Below are positions 11,632 through 23,840 of a stretch of DNA of 64,000 nt, one piece after another (the first letter of the stretch is position 1; each line of letters begins with the position of its first letter). Below the pieces are notes generated by a model that worked only from the letters and a program-made list of their open reading frames with translations, was not told where the DNA came from and ran no database searches. Location of the stretch: assembly GCF_964355755.1 (NCBI RefSeq), contig NC_092677.1, positions 4,345,001 through 4,409,000 of the forward strand. The letters are read 5' to 3'. The position numbers and the translations under genes are program-made. This stretch comes from Antedon mediterranea (Eukaryota > Echinodermata > Crinoidea > Comatulida > Antedonidae).

Positions 11632-14600
11632 CTATAACTTAAGATAATGGTTTCTTCTTTCAAAAGCAAAGTAGACGTATTTTCCTAAATTATAAGTAAA
11701 ATTTGTGTTGGAAAGTAATAAACAAAGCTTATTAATAGAAAGAAAAACACGAATAAATCTTGGAATAAAACTTTTTCTTAAATCATTGTAAAATGTGCAT
11801 TGCAAAATAAAATGATATTCATCCTCAACAATGTTCTTTTTACATAATTTACACGTTCTCTTATATCTTTCTACACCCTCCCATCTGCCCTTTTCAATTT
11901 CTAGCTCTAATATCCCTAAACGTAACTTAGTTAATAATCTTCTTTGTTTAAAATTAATGATGTTGGTCAAGTGATAACTTAAACATATTTCTTTTTTATA
12001 AAGAGAAAAGAGCCTTAACTTATTATGTAAACTAAATTTTTGAATGCATTTTTGTTTTTCAATATCACATAAGCGCAACTTAAATTCTCTCAAAAATAAA
12101 CCTTTACTATTAACATATTGTTGTAACCATATATAACCAAAAGCAGTAGAAAAGAGTAAGTGTTTGACCTGTTGTGCCCAACAATTCTCATTACGGTTAA
12201 CTTTTCTAAGTTGAAATTCATAACACTTAAAAATGAATCTGTCATGATCTAAAGTAATAATGTGTAACCAAAATCTTATAACTGTAACTAAACAATCCAC
12301 AGAAAGTGGTAATCTACCTAACTCAGAAGTAACAGCGGCATTTGGTGCATTTTTTCCAACTTGCAATAAATATCTACAAAATTTAGTGTGTGTTTTTTCT
12401 ATAATGTTTGTGCTATCTGACATTCCCCAGATTTCGCTTCCATACGTTAAAATAGGAAGTATTTTCACATCAAAGATATGGTTCCATGTATTAATTGGAA
12501 GAAAAGATAAGTTACGATAAATGAATGATTTTAAGCAGAATAAACTTTGATTTGCTTTTTGTTGATTATGTTGCATTGAGTTGTTCCATGCACCATTTGA
12601 ACTAAAAATAACACCAAGATAATTATACGAATTAACAATTTTTAATTGAATATTTTTATACTTCCATTTTTCAATGTTCCTTAAATTGCGGCCATTTTTA
12701 AAAACCATAATTTTGGATTTTGTAGTGTTTACAGTAAGTTTCCAAGTATCACAATAAAGTTCAAGTTTATTTATTAATTTTTGGAGACCTTTCACCGTAT
12801 CACTAACAAGCACTAAGTCATCTGCATAAAGAAGATGATTCATATGACAATCTCCAATTTGAATGAAATCGTTTACCTGATTAAGTATACCACTCAAATC
12901 ATTAATGTAAATATTAAAGAGTAAAGACGACAACGGAGAACCTTGTTGTACTCCAATCGAACAATTAAAAGATGGACTAAGTTTGTTGCCAATTTTAACA
13001 TGAGCAGATAAGTTTTGGTATAAGGAATTTATTATGTGTAACATTCTGCCTGAAACACCGATACATTTCAACTTATGTAGTAAAAGTGTATGATTTATAG
13101 AGTCAAAGGCACGTTTAAGATCAACAAAACAAACAAAAATCCTACCCCGCTTTTTATCTAAGTATTTAGAGATGAGGGTATCTAAAATGAATATATTATC
13201 TGTCGTTCTATATCCCTTACGAAAGCCTGCTTGTTCCTCATGAATTAACTTTTTACTATTTGTAAATTGTGTTAACCTAGAATTAAGAATATTTAAAAAT
13301 ATTTTTCCTAGGATTGGAATTAAAGAAATACCTCTATAATTTTCAGGTTTGTTTTTATCTCCATTTTTAAAAATTGGAACGATTAAGCTTGTTGCCCATT
13401 GTTTGGGAAATTTTTCAACTAAAAATATGGCGTTAAAAAGAATTTTTAAAATATCAAAAATAATGTTGGGGGCGTTTAGCAAAAATTCAAAATTCATTCC
13501 ATCAATGCCGGGAGCTTTTCCACTATTTTGAGAATTAAATGCTTTTTTTATTTCATCCAACGTTATGTCGTGGTCTAAATAATCATCGTCTTCATTCTGT
13601 TGGCATTCTGTGATTTTTGGCAACTCAGCGCTACCAATAGACTCATCGTTTTTAAATAGGTTCTTAAAATGAATATAACATTGATTAATAGAAAGTTCGC
13701 AAGATAATTTCTGTTTTGTCTTCAACTTCATCCAAAACGTTTTGCTATCCTTTGTATTGAGTGAATCGATAATTTGTTTGCGTATTCTTTTATGAAAGTT
13801 ATTTTTTTTGCATTTTAATAGCGATTTATATTGCTTTTTTATCTGAATATAATTATTTAAAAAAGGTTGAGTGCGCATAATTCTAAATCTCTTTAATGAC
13901 TGTTTAACCTGCATTTTAAGGTTCTTACAATCTTTATCAAACCATTCGTTTCGTTTTGTAGAAGTTGAAGATTTACTTGTTTGTGTATACTTAATTCCTT
14001 TACATACGTATTCAAAAATTTTACATAAATGTGAAACTGCCTCATCAATTTTATTTTGAGAGATAGCATTCATAAAATCATTATCAATAGTTTCAATGAT
14101 ATCATGTTCCCATCTGACTTTGGATGCATTAATGTAACTGTTGGACCATTTGAACGTACTCTGGGTAAACGTGTCATCTTCATTGACAATCATTTTGGTG
14201 TGTTCTTTGTCTTTGAATTGAATACTAAAGGCAATTGGCATATGATCCGATTCAACACGGTCATCAATTCTTAAATAAGATATTAGTTTAAAGTTGTTTG
14301 AGTTAGTAAGAAGGTAATCACATACACTTTTACCTTGTGAACTGATAAATGTAAAACCACTGGATGATTCTTTATCAATTCTACCATTTGTGATTCGCAT
14401 ACCAGTTTCTTTGCAAAATTCTAATATATCTTTACCGTAGCAATTTAGTATACAATCAGAATTCGTTCTACTTTCAATCCGGATGTTGTCTTCCAGAAAA
14501 AGATTATTGTTCCATGTGTCATTTTCGTCAGCAGATATGTAATCGTCCTCCGAACCAGTTCTACCATTAAAGTCGCCAACTACATATACTATGTCTGATA

Positions 14601-15021
14601 TTTGGGAGCTGTAATGCAAATATTCGTTAGATAAAATGTCAAAAAAGTCAGTTGTCGCGTAACTGGATGTACTTGGTGGTCTATACAAAAAACCGATTAC
14701 AACAGTGTCGGTTGGGGATAGAGTAATCCTTAACCAAATAATGTTATTCGATGCACTTGGCAGTTCTTCAACGACGAGATTTAATTTATAATATACCATT
14801 ACGCCTCCACTATTTCTTCCATGTCGACTTGTTTTATCTGGTAATTTTGATATGCAAGTAAAACCTTTAATATTGTAATCGTTCCGATATTTATCCCATG
14901 TTTCACTAAAACAAATTATGTCAAATTTGTTAACATACTCAATAAAGTCAGAATCAGCGAATTTGTTATTAATACCATTAATATTCCAAGAAATACAATC
15001 AATGTGTTTAGTGACTTTCAA
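11632..15021 (-). CDS. LINE ORF2: endonuclease and reverse transcriptase
   Basis: An uninterrupted frame of 1129 codons. Apurinic-type endonuclease first: ISWNINGIN at residues 10-18, SETW at 39-42, GDFNGRTG near 150 and SDHMPIA near 260. Then reverse transcriptase: FVDLKRAFDS (motif A), GVQQGSPLS and LLYADDLVLVS (catalytic YADD). The C-terminal end has a CKLC-x-H-x-C zinc-knuckle-like motif near residue 1070. It starts 42 nt after the ORF1 stop. The intact frame and absence from gene 5 indicate a fairly recent insertion, after the gene 2/5 duplication. No RNase H domain was recognised. The clade (L1-, CR1- or I-like) cannot be settled by eye. Confidence 0.9.
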   Translation of the reverse strand: MKVTKHIDCISWNINGINNKFADSDFIEYVNKFDIICFSETWDKYRNDYNIKGFTCISKLPDKTSRHGRNSGGVMVYYKLNLVVEELPSASNNIIWLRITLSPTDTVVIGFLYRPPSTSSYATTDFFDILSNEYLHYSSQISDIVYVVGDFNGRTGSEDDYISADENDTWNNNLFLEDNIRIESRTNSDCILNCYGKDILEFCKETGMRITNGRIDKESSSGFTFISSQGKSVCDYLLTNSNNFKLISYLRIDDRVESDHMPIAFSIQFKDKEHTKMIVNEDDTFTQSTFKWSNSYINASKVRWEHDIIETIDNDFMNAISQNKIDEAVSHLCKIFEYVCKGIKYTQTSKSSTSTKRNEWFDKDCKNLKMQVKQSLKRFRIMRTQPFLNNYIQIKKQYKSLLKCKKNNFHKRIRKQIIDSLNTKDSKTFWMKLKTKQKLSCELSINQCYIHFKNLFKNDESIGSAELPKITECQQNEDDDYLDHDITLDEIKKAFNSQNSGKAPGIDGMNFEFLLNAPNIIFDILKILFNAIFLVEKFPKQWATSLIVPIFKNGDKNKPENYRGISLIPILGKIFLNILNSRLTQFTNSKKLIHEEQAGFRKGYRTTDNIFILDTLISKYLDKKRGRIFVCFVDLKRAFDSINHTLLLHKLKCIGVSGRMLHIINSLYQNLSAHVKIGNKLSPSFNCSIGVQQGSPLSSLLFNIYINDLSGILNQVNDFIQIGDCHMNHLLYADDLVLVSDTVKGLQKLINKLELYCDTWKLTVNTTKSKIMVFKNGRNLRNIEKWKYKNIQLKIVNSYNYLGVIFSSNGAWNNSMQHNQQKANQSLFCLKSFIYRNLSFLPINTWNHIFDVKILPILTYGSEIWGMSDSTNIIEKTHTKFCRYLLQVGKNAPNAAVTSELGRLPLSVDCLVTVIRFWLHIITLDHDRFIFKCYEFQLRKVNRNENCWAQQVKHLLFSTAFGYIWLQQYVNSKGLFLREFKLRLCDIEKQKCIQKFSLHNKLRLFSLYKKEICLSYHLTNIINFKQRRLLTKLRLGILELEIEKGRWEGVERYKRTCKLCKKNIVEDEYHFILQCTFYNDLRKSFIPRFIRVFLSINKLCLLLSNTNFTYNLGKYVYFAFERRNHYLKL

Positions 15022-15063
15022 AGATGGTTCAGATTGTTCTTCATTAGGACCACGGCCAAAACC

Positions 15064-15475
15064 CTATTTTGTGAGGTTTATGATTTTGTTGTCTTCTACG
15101 TTGAATGTATATACTTCGTCGCCTATAAACAGCTTATCATATCTGAGCCGAAAACGATCGTTGTTTTTGATTGCTTGTTGTATCCTTGGTTGTAGGCCTT
15201 TTCTAATTTTACGGACTCTGAAAGTATAATCTTCACCCATGTTAATTTTTGATTTATTTCCAGTCATTTTCCTTTTGAGTGCTCTATTTTTGGACATTAT
15301 TTCATCTTTTTGTTTGTAGCTAGTAAGTTTTGCTATGATTGGTCGTGGGTTACTTTTGCTGTGCAATCTATGCGCTCTCTCGAAAGCGACCTCTTCGATT
15401 TCTAAATTTGTTGTTATATAATCCTTTACCTTTCGTTCGCAGTCAAGCCACGTTTCATTTCTATCATCTTTCCAT
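15064..15475 (-). pseudogene. LINE ORF1 remnant (L1 ORF1p-like C-terminal part)
   Basis: Open frame from the truncated 5' end to the stop at 15064. It reads LWKDDRNETWLDCERKVKDY, then ERAHRLHSKSNPRPIIAKLT and YKQKDEIM. This pattern (E-R-A-H-R, then R-P-I-I-A-K, then a basic stretch) is typical of the RNA-binding and C-terminal domains of L1 ORF1p, the nucleic-acid chaperone that coats the LINE RNA. The N-terminal coiled coil is missing because the insertion is 5'-truncated, so no start codon is assigned. Confidence 0.7.
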
Positions 15476-17982
15476 AAGGTGGAAAATGCGATAGTTCACA
15501 ATGTAACACAACCAGGTGCCGAAAAGGGTTAGTTGATTATCCGATTATAAGAATTGTTTCAAAAGATTTTAAAAAGATCCAAAGTGTATGTATAATTATA
15601 ACGAACAAAACATTTAGATTCTATTCGTAATTTGAATATATTACGTGCGTTTATGTTGGGTATTTTGTGATCGATATCCTTATTCATTCATTTTATTTAA
15701 TACCTATTTACTGTTTGATGATAAAGGTTTATGGCTAACGCTGTACACAGAACAACATGAATATGTTAGTATCTTCGGACAAGATAGTGGCATCAAAGTG
15801 TTGGTGCATAATCAATTTGAAACACCGTTTCCAGAAGAAAATGCCATCACCGTCTCACCAGGCAGAGCTACGTCATTAGGCATCAAAAGGGTAAACATCA
15901 TCTTTCTCATCCGTGGCAGAAAGTTTTTCTTCATACCATTTGGACAACATAGGACATACTACCTAAAATCGTGACTGAAAAACATGACTGTCAAGAAAAG
16001 AGCGAGGAAGCGAGCCCCAACGTCCCCGCATGCGCACAGTGAATTAAAACGACTTATGTAACCTTAGCTTCTAGATCTTCTGTAGCTCCTTATAATATTA
16101 AGATTGATACACCTTTTTTCAAATTACCTTCGAAGTTCTACAGAAAGTCAAACAATATTTTTGTTTACAGCACGAACTGATTCGGAAAGGCCAGCCATAT
16201 GGTAACTGTATAGGTGAAGATGCAAGAGTGAAGAACTTGATTTACAAGGGAGACACAGTGTACACAGCTACTGTAAATATAACTATATCATTCATGTTTA
16301 TTCTAAAGCACACCTTTTGAACGCCATTAAATGATTTTAAAACTGGAAATTAACCAAAACACGCGTTGCAGCATTTACATCGTTTAGTTGTCTTGCCTGA
16401 ACTCTACTGTTATAACAGGCCTAAGCAGCATATATCTTTGTTAAAAATAATATACTTATTTTTATAATTGCTGTAAATGGTAGGCATACGTCACAATTTG
16501 TATTAATATGTGTATAGTCATCGTTATCACCATCTTCTTCATACAACACCAACATGAGCACATCATTACCTTAATTTTAATTGATTTTCTATAGGCTTGC
16601 CAAAAATCGTGTTTACAACTAAAGTTACTAGAAGTTTGCAACTGTGTGGACACATTGCGTTATAATGGTTCCCGGCGTTGCCAACTACTGGATCTTGAAC
16701 AAGGCTAGTTTAAACAATAATTAACACCTTAAAGCCTGTTTTCAACTAAGAGAGTATTCGTTTGAATCGAAAGTACTCATTATTCAGATTCCAAATCACT
16801 TTATGCGACGAATTCTATAGTTCCTTGAGTTCATTGAACTGTTTGAACTAGAATTCGCAGAAAAAGTATTTGTAAGATGCAAATACACATGTGCATTAAT
16901 AACAATAATACTTCATTCATAAACACTCATTCCGTTAGCCGAGGAGTAAGCACATTTTAGGCCTAATTGCTATTTTTCAAAATCTCAACATATTCCATTA
17001 TTACCTATTAAAACATTGATATACAATATGAATACTGGATCCAAACGCGCTGTTTTCCTTTTTATTTGCAGTAAAATATTATATTTTTAAGGTCTATACA
17101 TTTTGTTTTACCAATAGAACGCTGCCGCCAATTTGTGAATTATCTTCATTCTCAATATGTGATGCAATGTGATTGCCCAGTTGCTTGTCAGTAAGTTAAA
17201 CTCGCCTCTGGTGATAACACTATGTTGAATTGAATTATAGTTATCACAAATTAAACAATATCATTGTACTGAAACGTATGGCATATTATGTAGGTGAGGT
17301 CCTCTAATAATTCCTATTTTTGTTATTTTTAGTGGAATTACATAATGAAAAGACCGTATCACAATCACTTTGGCCTTCTGACAGATATGTGGTAGGTTTG
17401 CTGGTGGTTCTTCGTGCGAAGTATTTAATAATACAGTACACTGTAAAAAATATATGCTTAGTTTTCCCCTAAAAGTGGGTGCTACCAGGCTGCCACCAAT
17501 TAGTGGAGTAAACTCTGATTTCCCCCTTTGGGAAATGTTACCCAAAATTGGGAAAGTGAATGTTTCCTTGGCCAGGGAAAGCTAAGTTTACCCGGGTATT
17601 TCGGGTTACATTACCCAACTTTTAATGAAATGTTTTTTTACACCAGTTTTTGGTGGCAGCAAAGTAGCAACCAACTATTTTGGGTAATCTGGTTACACCA
17701 AAATGTCGGTTTAAGTTGGTTTTCCTCAAAAACAGAAACAAAATAGAAAAGTATATTTAAGAAATCACATGATTTTTTATTGATCAAAATTAAACATAAA
17801 TTTGCAGAGGTACCAAATTGATTCAAACAAAAATGTTTATTAAATATAGCCACCATGTACTATTCTATTCTAAAATATTATTTCAAAATCTTTTATTTTT
17901 AATGAAAATGTATTAGGCCTACTTGCATAAAAAAACACAGAAATTAACGTGGTCTGCATTAAAGTGAGCTGGCCATTTGTTT

Positions 17983-20900
17983 TTTTTTGTCTTGTGTGAG
18001 TTCTTCTCACGTTTATTTAAATTCTCATTGATGAATATATTATATACATATAAGTACATTTGTGACAATTAAAAGTAAGTGTTTAGAGAGTTAAAATACC
18101 GGTATATTTACATAATAAGATGCCAGAATTCATTATATTAACCATATATTTTCTCATTTAAAATTTTAGATACGATGTTAATTAAAATGTAGAAATGAAA
18201 AATGGCGGTAAAATACATGATTAAAATTGTCTTGTTAAACTATCTTATTTGTGATCTTATTTGTGTTCGAGTTTGTGTTCGAGTAGAGAGGCTATAAACT
18301 CAGGGGAGGAAAATGTAGTATCCTCCCTTTTCACCAAGATAAGATGGATGGTATGAAAAAAGAGGAATGCAGTAGGTTGAAAGTTAGTTATTTAGAATGA
18401 TAGCATGAAATGGTATATTTAATGGAAACCGTAAGGTTAGAGTCCATACACGATGCAAGTCCAAGATGCAATTTTGGCTCTGTGTGTATGTGAGACGCTT
18501 CATACCCGATGTCATCTTAGTACAACTACTACTTACAATTTGTATTTACGGTATAACATATTATAGTAGTATAGAAGTATATATATTGAACAAATACACA
18601 TACCTATAGATTAAATTGACATGTATACGATATAAAATAATGCAAATATAGAAAGATATATATGTTAAACAAATACCAATACATACAGATTATATTGACA
18701 TGCTACATGTATTTGAACTATTGTCATCTTAAAAAGGTATACTGTATGTGATGCTTATAAACAGATTTTACGTTGATATGCAGGATTTGTGTCCATTATG
18801 ATAAGGTAAGAAAGAAAAAGGAATCGATAAAATAATTAAATTATTAACATCAAGTCTTTAGATAGTTTTAATAATTTATCTTTTAGGTTATTCGTCCATT
18901 TCTTCTGAGCCTTATGTAAATTATTCATAAATTCATTTGTTAATAAATGCTTTAATTCATAGTAAAATAATCTCAAAATTATTTTTGATTCCTGATTTTG
19001 TTTCTTTTCTTTTCTTATTACTAAACACGATTTATAGATGCAAAAAGTAAATATTGAAATAAGTTCATTTACAGTTTTCGTTTCCGATCCTTTAACAATA
19101 TTACGCCAGGTTATATCAATCTTTTGTACAAAACAGTTTGAGATCAAAAACTTAAATACAATCCATATGGGTTTAATCTTATTACATGAAAATAACAAAT
19201 GTTTTTCATTTTCAATTTCACTATTACATCTTTCACATATGTCATTTATTGAAAGTTTCCAAATTTTTAACTTACTTTTACACGCAAGAATACGATGTAG
19301 TAGTTTGAAATTGAATTGCGCGACTTTTGTGATATGTGTCATAGAAAACACCTTGTTATACCATACGGTATCCCATGCAAAAGTGTAATTTTGAAATTCT
19401 ATCTCCCATTTTTCTTGTGCTATAGGAGTTGATATTATATTTTCCACAAATAAATTATAAAATAGTTTTGCATTAAGTTGTTTTGTATGAAGCCAAAAGC
19501 AATCGGTGTTTGTTTGATTATTTACATGTTCACCATTCAAAATAATTTCCTTCCATGATTGTGGTATAGCATTCATTAGCCCTATATATTCAATTAATCC
19601 ATTTTGTTTCTGTGATAGTAATGGTAACACTTCATTCATTGGTAATAATATATTCTCCTTAATAATGTCATTCATTGTTCTAAAGCCTGCATCAAGCCAA
19701 ACTTTGAAATAGATTGACTTTCCATTTAACTGTATACATTTATTTTCCCACAATTGTTGGTTTTTAACGTCTTCAATGTTTTGTGGGTCAGACCAGTTAA
19801 AGTTGTTAATATTAACTATAGCAATTATCATTTCTCTATAGAAAACAGGCAATAGTTTTAGATCAGAATGCTCTTCATTGTTAATTTGAGTGATATTAAC
19901 AGTATACTTAATAGGGTGCATAAAATAACTCGGTATACATTTCCATTTTCCTGGATCTGGGCTAAGGAGTCGCTTAACCCAGTTTAACTTCAATGCTTTG
20001 ACTTTTGCATTCAAATTAATCATATTTAAAACACCTTTATGTGTTTTCTATTGAGTGTGGTTCTTTTAATCTTTTCTCGTCTACCACTCCACATAAAACT
20101 ATATATTATCTTTTCCACCTTGGGCAAGATATATTTTGGTACGGTTATAATGCTAGCATTGTATATTAGTTTAGATATGGCTAGGGTTTTAATTATAATA
20201 ATTTTTCCAAAGAACGTAAGATTTCTTCTTTTCCATAATCCTAAGATATTTTCTAAAGAAATAATCTTATCGTCCCAGTGTTTCTTTTCACATAATTTGT
20301 TATCGTATCCAACATAAATTCCTAGAAACTTTACAGGTTTCTTTGTCCATGCAATATTACATGGTTCTGACATATTATGTTTACTCGCACCAATCCACAT
20401 ACCATTTGTTTTTCCTTTGTTCAATCTTAAACCTGATATTCTACAGAATAGCTCAATCTCATGTAAAAAGCAGATTAACGTTTCTTTATCTTTTGTAAAG
20501 ATGATAGTATCGTCTGCAAGCTGAGCTATCTTAACAGTACATTCTTCATCATTTATATTTGGCAATTCAATTCCTTTACATAGGGGATTGTTCCGTATGT
20601 TACAGGCCATCAATTCAACTACCAATATAAATAACAAGGCCGATAAAGGACACCCTTGTCTTATTCCACGTTCCATATTAATGCTTTCCGACATCCAACC
20701 ATTATTTACCATTATACTTTCTGTATCAGTATATATTACTTTAATCCATTTAATAAAAGAAGGACCAAATCCAAATTTTGTTAGCGTTTTTAACATTAAA
20801 TTTCTGTTTACCGAATCAAACGCTTTTGCAAAATTTGTTTTTGATATTAGTAAAATAAAGTATATCTTCTACAAGTCTTATGTTTTCACCACCAAATCTT

Positions 20901-22474
20901 CGAGTAATGTAACCTTTTTGATCAGAATGTATAATAGTTGATATTACTTTTTGTAATCTGATTGATAGAACATGAGCTAATATCTTATAATCTACATTAA
21001 TGAGTGTGATAGGTCGCCAGTTTTCTAACTTCTCTCTTTGTCCACTTTTGAAAAGTAATTGAATTATACCTCTCCTTTGTGAATTTGAAAGTATGTTGTT
21101 GTGATAATTATAGTTCAGAGCTGTACACAGCATTTCTTTTATATGGTCCCAAAACTTTCTGTAAAATTCAACACTCAAGCCATCAGATCCTGGGCTTTTA
21201 TTAAGGTGCATTTTTAAAACAGCATTTGTGCATTCATCAACTGATAATAATCCCTCACATTTAGTATAGTCATCAATTGAAAGTTTGCTTACATTTGATC
21301 TGTTTAAGTACTCATTAATTTTATGATCAGGGATATTTTTTTTTGCATATAGCTGTCTGAAGAAACTTACTTCTTCCTTTATAATTTCAGATGTGTCTGA
21401 TGTGTATTTTCCATTACTTTTTAATACTGAAGTAATGTGTTTTCTTTTTGCGTTGGATTTTTCTAATCCTAAAAAGAATTTAGTGTTTTTTTCTCCCTTT
21501 TCAAACCAGTCCAATCGGGATCTAATTTGGGCACCGTGTGCTTCAATTGAATATATATCATTAAGCTCTTTCTGGATGTTGCTTAATTGGATATTTGTTT
21601 CATCATCATATGCAATATCAAGTTTATTTGTTAATTCTTTGACTTTTTTGAACAATTCTTCTTTATTAACTTGTCTTTTTTGTTTCTTTTGTTTACAATA
21701 TGTGCTAGAAAATGTTTTGATCTTAACTTTTAGGTATTCCCAGAGGAGGTCCGGGCTAAGATTATTTTCATTATTTTTTACATTTCTAATTATTCTGATT
21801 ATGTTTACATTGTAATCATTATCATTTAGAATGCTGTTATTAATTTTCCAAAGTCCAGGACCTTTTTCTGCTTGGTGGTTTACAATTTTAAGAGAGATTG
21901 CTTGATGATCAGAACAGATAGATGGTCTAATGTCGCAAGACACAATTTCACCATTTTTATAGAGGGCGTTCGAAACACACCAAAAATCTAACCTTCTGTA
22001 TGTTTCTTTTCGTCTCCACGTATACTGAGTTTTGTTTTTGTGGCATTGTCTCCATATGTCAATTAGTTTATGATTACGCATACAATTTTTTAATATTTGT
22101 GGCGAGTTATCATAAGTATTTACACTGTTCTTTTGATCAAGATTACGTTGTAATATACAGTTCATATCACCGCCAATTATGATATGCTCATCAACACTAC
22201 AAAGAGAATCGATCTTCTTTTCAAGTTTCTTAAAGAATAACGATCTTTCTTTGTAATTATTTGGCGCATACACATTTATTAAAGTAAAAATTTGTCCGTT
22301 ATATTCTAAACTTAAAATAAGTATTCTACCTTCCTCATCTAAGTATTTACAACTGATGTCTTTTATGTCAAAATTCGACTTAAATAGCATTGAAACGCCT
22401 CTGCTATTTGTCGTTCCAAAGCTATGGAAAGTGTATCCCTTCCATAACGTATTGTAACATTTCACAGATTTTAT
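17983..22474 (-). mobile_element. Nested 5'-truncated L1/Tx1-like LINE
   Basis: The borders are set by a 14-bp target-site duplication CTGGCCATTTGTTT at 17969-17982 and 22475-22488. A T run just inside the left copy is the poly(A) tail of this minus-strand element. The 5' end is cut inside the endonuclease domain. The 3' UTR is about 850 bp (17983-18835) and contains no other gene that I can see. Confidence 0.85.
18836..22474 (-). pseudogene. L1/Tx1-like LINE ORF2, frameshifted
   Basis: Three frame pieces: 22474-20816, 20840-20026 and 20029-18836. The first has the rest of the endonuclease (INVYAPN, GGDMNCIL, RRLDFW, SDHQAISL) and the start of the reverse transcriptase (NKSPGSDGL, NWRPITLINVDYKI). 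The second has AKAFDSV, GIRQGCPLSALLF and AQLADDTIIF (catalytic ADD). The third has the C-terminal region with a CERCNSEIENEKHLLFSC zinc-knuckle-like motif. The first break, near 20820-20840, falls in motif A and seems to have lost several codons. The second, near 20030, looks like a single-base loss. It has no usable start and is inactive. Confidence 0.85.
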
Positions 22475-23439
22475 CTGGCCATTTGTTTAAACATTCTTCA
22501 ATTAAATTACTTGAACCGTCACCTGCAAAATACAATTTAAATCAAAGATAATCAACTAACAACCTAACTGGGCTAGATCATGTCGGCTACATTTAGGCAT
22601 ACAATAATAATAAATAACAATAAAAATAATGTATTCATACGGAAATCTAGGCTAAGCAATGTAAAAGTCATCAGGCCTAGACCAAGCCTACTAGGCGAGG
22701 CTGATTACACTTCACAGTACCCTCGTGTACTGGGCGCATACAGAGCAGTGAGCCCACCAGTTAGGCTAAACTTAACTAGGCTCTAGGCCTAGGGCCTACT
22801 TTTAAGCTTACCTTATTTTTTCATCTTTTACTCTGTGGCTGATAAAATCTACTTCAGCTGTATATTAAACAGTAGGCTTTTCTGATACAAAAATAGGTCT
22901 TATATGCAAAATAAAATTGATTATTAAAAATATGGACTTGTCCACGCGACAGTCGTCATATCGTATGCTTTCCGTGAATCCAGGGTAATACAATTCTTGC
23001 ACATTTGGGAGAAACTTTTCCGGAAAAAGTTTACCCCTTTCGTAGTGTAACCGTCGGACTTTACCCATGCCGAATGTGTAACTTTATTAGATTACCTCAA
23101 AAGAAGGGAATATTATAGTTTCCCACTGTGGGGTACTCACAATCTTAAAAACTTACACCTAAATTGAAGGAAAAGGAGAGTTTACTCCAAGGAGGAAACA
23201 AATTTACACGAAAATATGGTGTAAAATCCGAATTATTTTTTACAGTGTATAGAATAAAACATTATTACGAATGGACTATAACTAATGCTGATTACTGAAT
23301 TACTATAACATGTTTAATCTTCTAGAAAACTTTGCTTGATAGTATTTACGTCCTTGATCCAAGATACAGTGAACATTTATTGTGCTTGATATCAATTTTT
23401 TAGACTGTATACTGGAATTTTTACAGGTCTTTTTTTGCA

Positions 23440-23840
23440 TAGTTAATGTAGATTGTAGAGGTTATTATGCCTTATATCAACCTACCTGTTTGTCTTGAAC
23501 TATTTACAAATTGTAAATTAAAAAATCAATCGATGCATGTTTTTTAATTTTTTTTTAAATACACAATTCTGCAATACTAAATAACGTTTTAGTTTTATTA
23601 TTATTTAGCATTATTTTTCTTTATTTATTTATACTACAAATTTTATGAATATGTATTGTTATATTCCAAGATGTATTTTAAGTGGAGAGAGGCACTATAT
23701 GTCAACATATCATATTCATGGTCTCCTTCCCATGACGGTTGTTACATAATGCTTTGCATTTCTTTTTATTTTTTCAAAATTGTATTTATATGATTCATAT
23801 GGACATTTTGTCTGAAATAAAGTTGAATTGAATAGTAAGC
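23440..23840 (+). mobile_element. Probable LINE 3'-end fragment
   Basis: The sequence ends in CTGAAATAAAGTTGAATTGAAT. Short TTGAA-type terminal repeats after an AATAAA are typical of CR1/L2-like elements. No reverse transcriptase is present. The left border is unclear. The second copy is at about 54240-54658. Confidence 0.4.

Larger units (their letters stand above)
11556..15475 (-). mobile_element. 5'-truncated non-LTR retrotransposon (LINE) in exon 10 of gene 2
   Basis: Comparison with gene 5 exon 10 (50904-51013) gives the borders: host sequence stops after TTTAATAGTC and resumes at AAGGT, with loss of two host bases and no visible target-site duplication. The element lies on the minus strand. 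It holds the 3' part of an ORF1, a complete ORF2 and a short 3' UTR of about 75 nt. The 3' end has no poly(A); instead it ends in a small hairpin. Confidence 0.88.
17439..23247. mobile_element. TIR DNA element with TA duplication, carrying a nested LINE
   Basis: It interrupts intron 15 of gene 2. The empty site is preserved in gene 5 (ACAGTATAGAAT, near 52921). The ends are CACTGTAAAAAATA and its inverse TATTTTTTACAGTG in form, flanked by TA at 17437-17438 and 23248-23249. Without the nested LINE and its duplicated target the element is about 1.3 kb. I see no transposase, so it is probably non-autonomous. The outer parts are rich in short GGGAAA/TTTACCC inverted motifs. The superfamily is not assigned. 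Confidence 0.85.
7108..23380 (+). pseudogene. Gene 2: broken DEG/ENaC-LDLa gene
   Basis: Exons 1-16 can be matched to gene 5: 7108-7268, 7689-7842, 8359-8483, 8783-8914, 9175-9336, 9598-9826, 10139-10246, 10363-10476, 10798-11119, 11500-15527 (interrupted by a LINE), 15727-15890, 16171-16272, 16595-16703, 17118-17190, 17333-17391 and 23326-~23377. Lesions: a 49-bp deletion in exon 1 that removes most of TM1 and shifts frame; +2 bp in exon 3; +1 A in exon 6; a 3.9-kb LINE in exon 10; +1 bp with a TAA in exon 15; a 5.8-kb composite transposon in intron 15; and a deletion of about 1.15 kb that removes the end of exon 16, exons 17-18 and the whole pore. It cannot make a channel. Introns and 3' exons match gene 5, so it is the same subtype. 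Confidence 0.9.

Noticed and set aside
22580-22786. 68-codon ORF in the right part of the TIR element
   Set aside because: No domain, low-complexity start and TAGGCCTA-rich; nothing supports coding.
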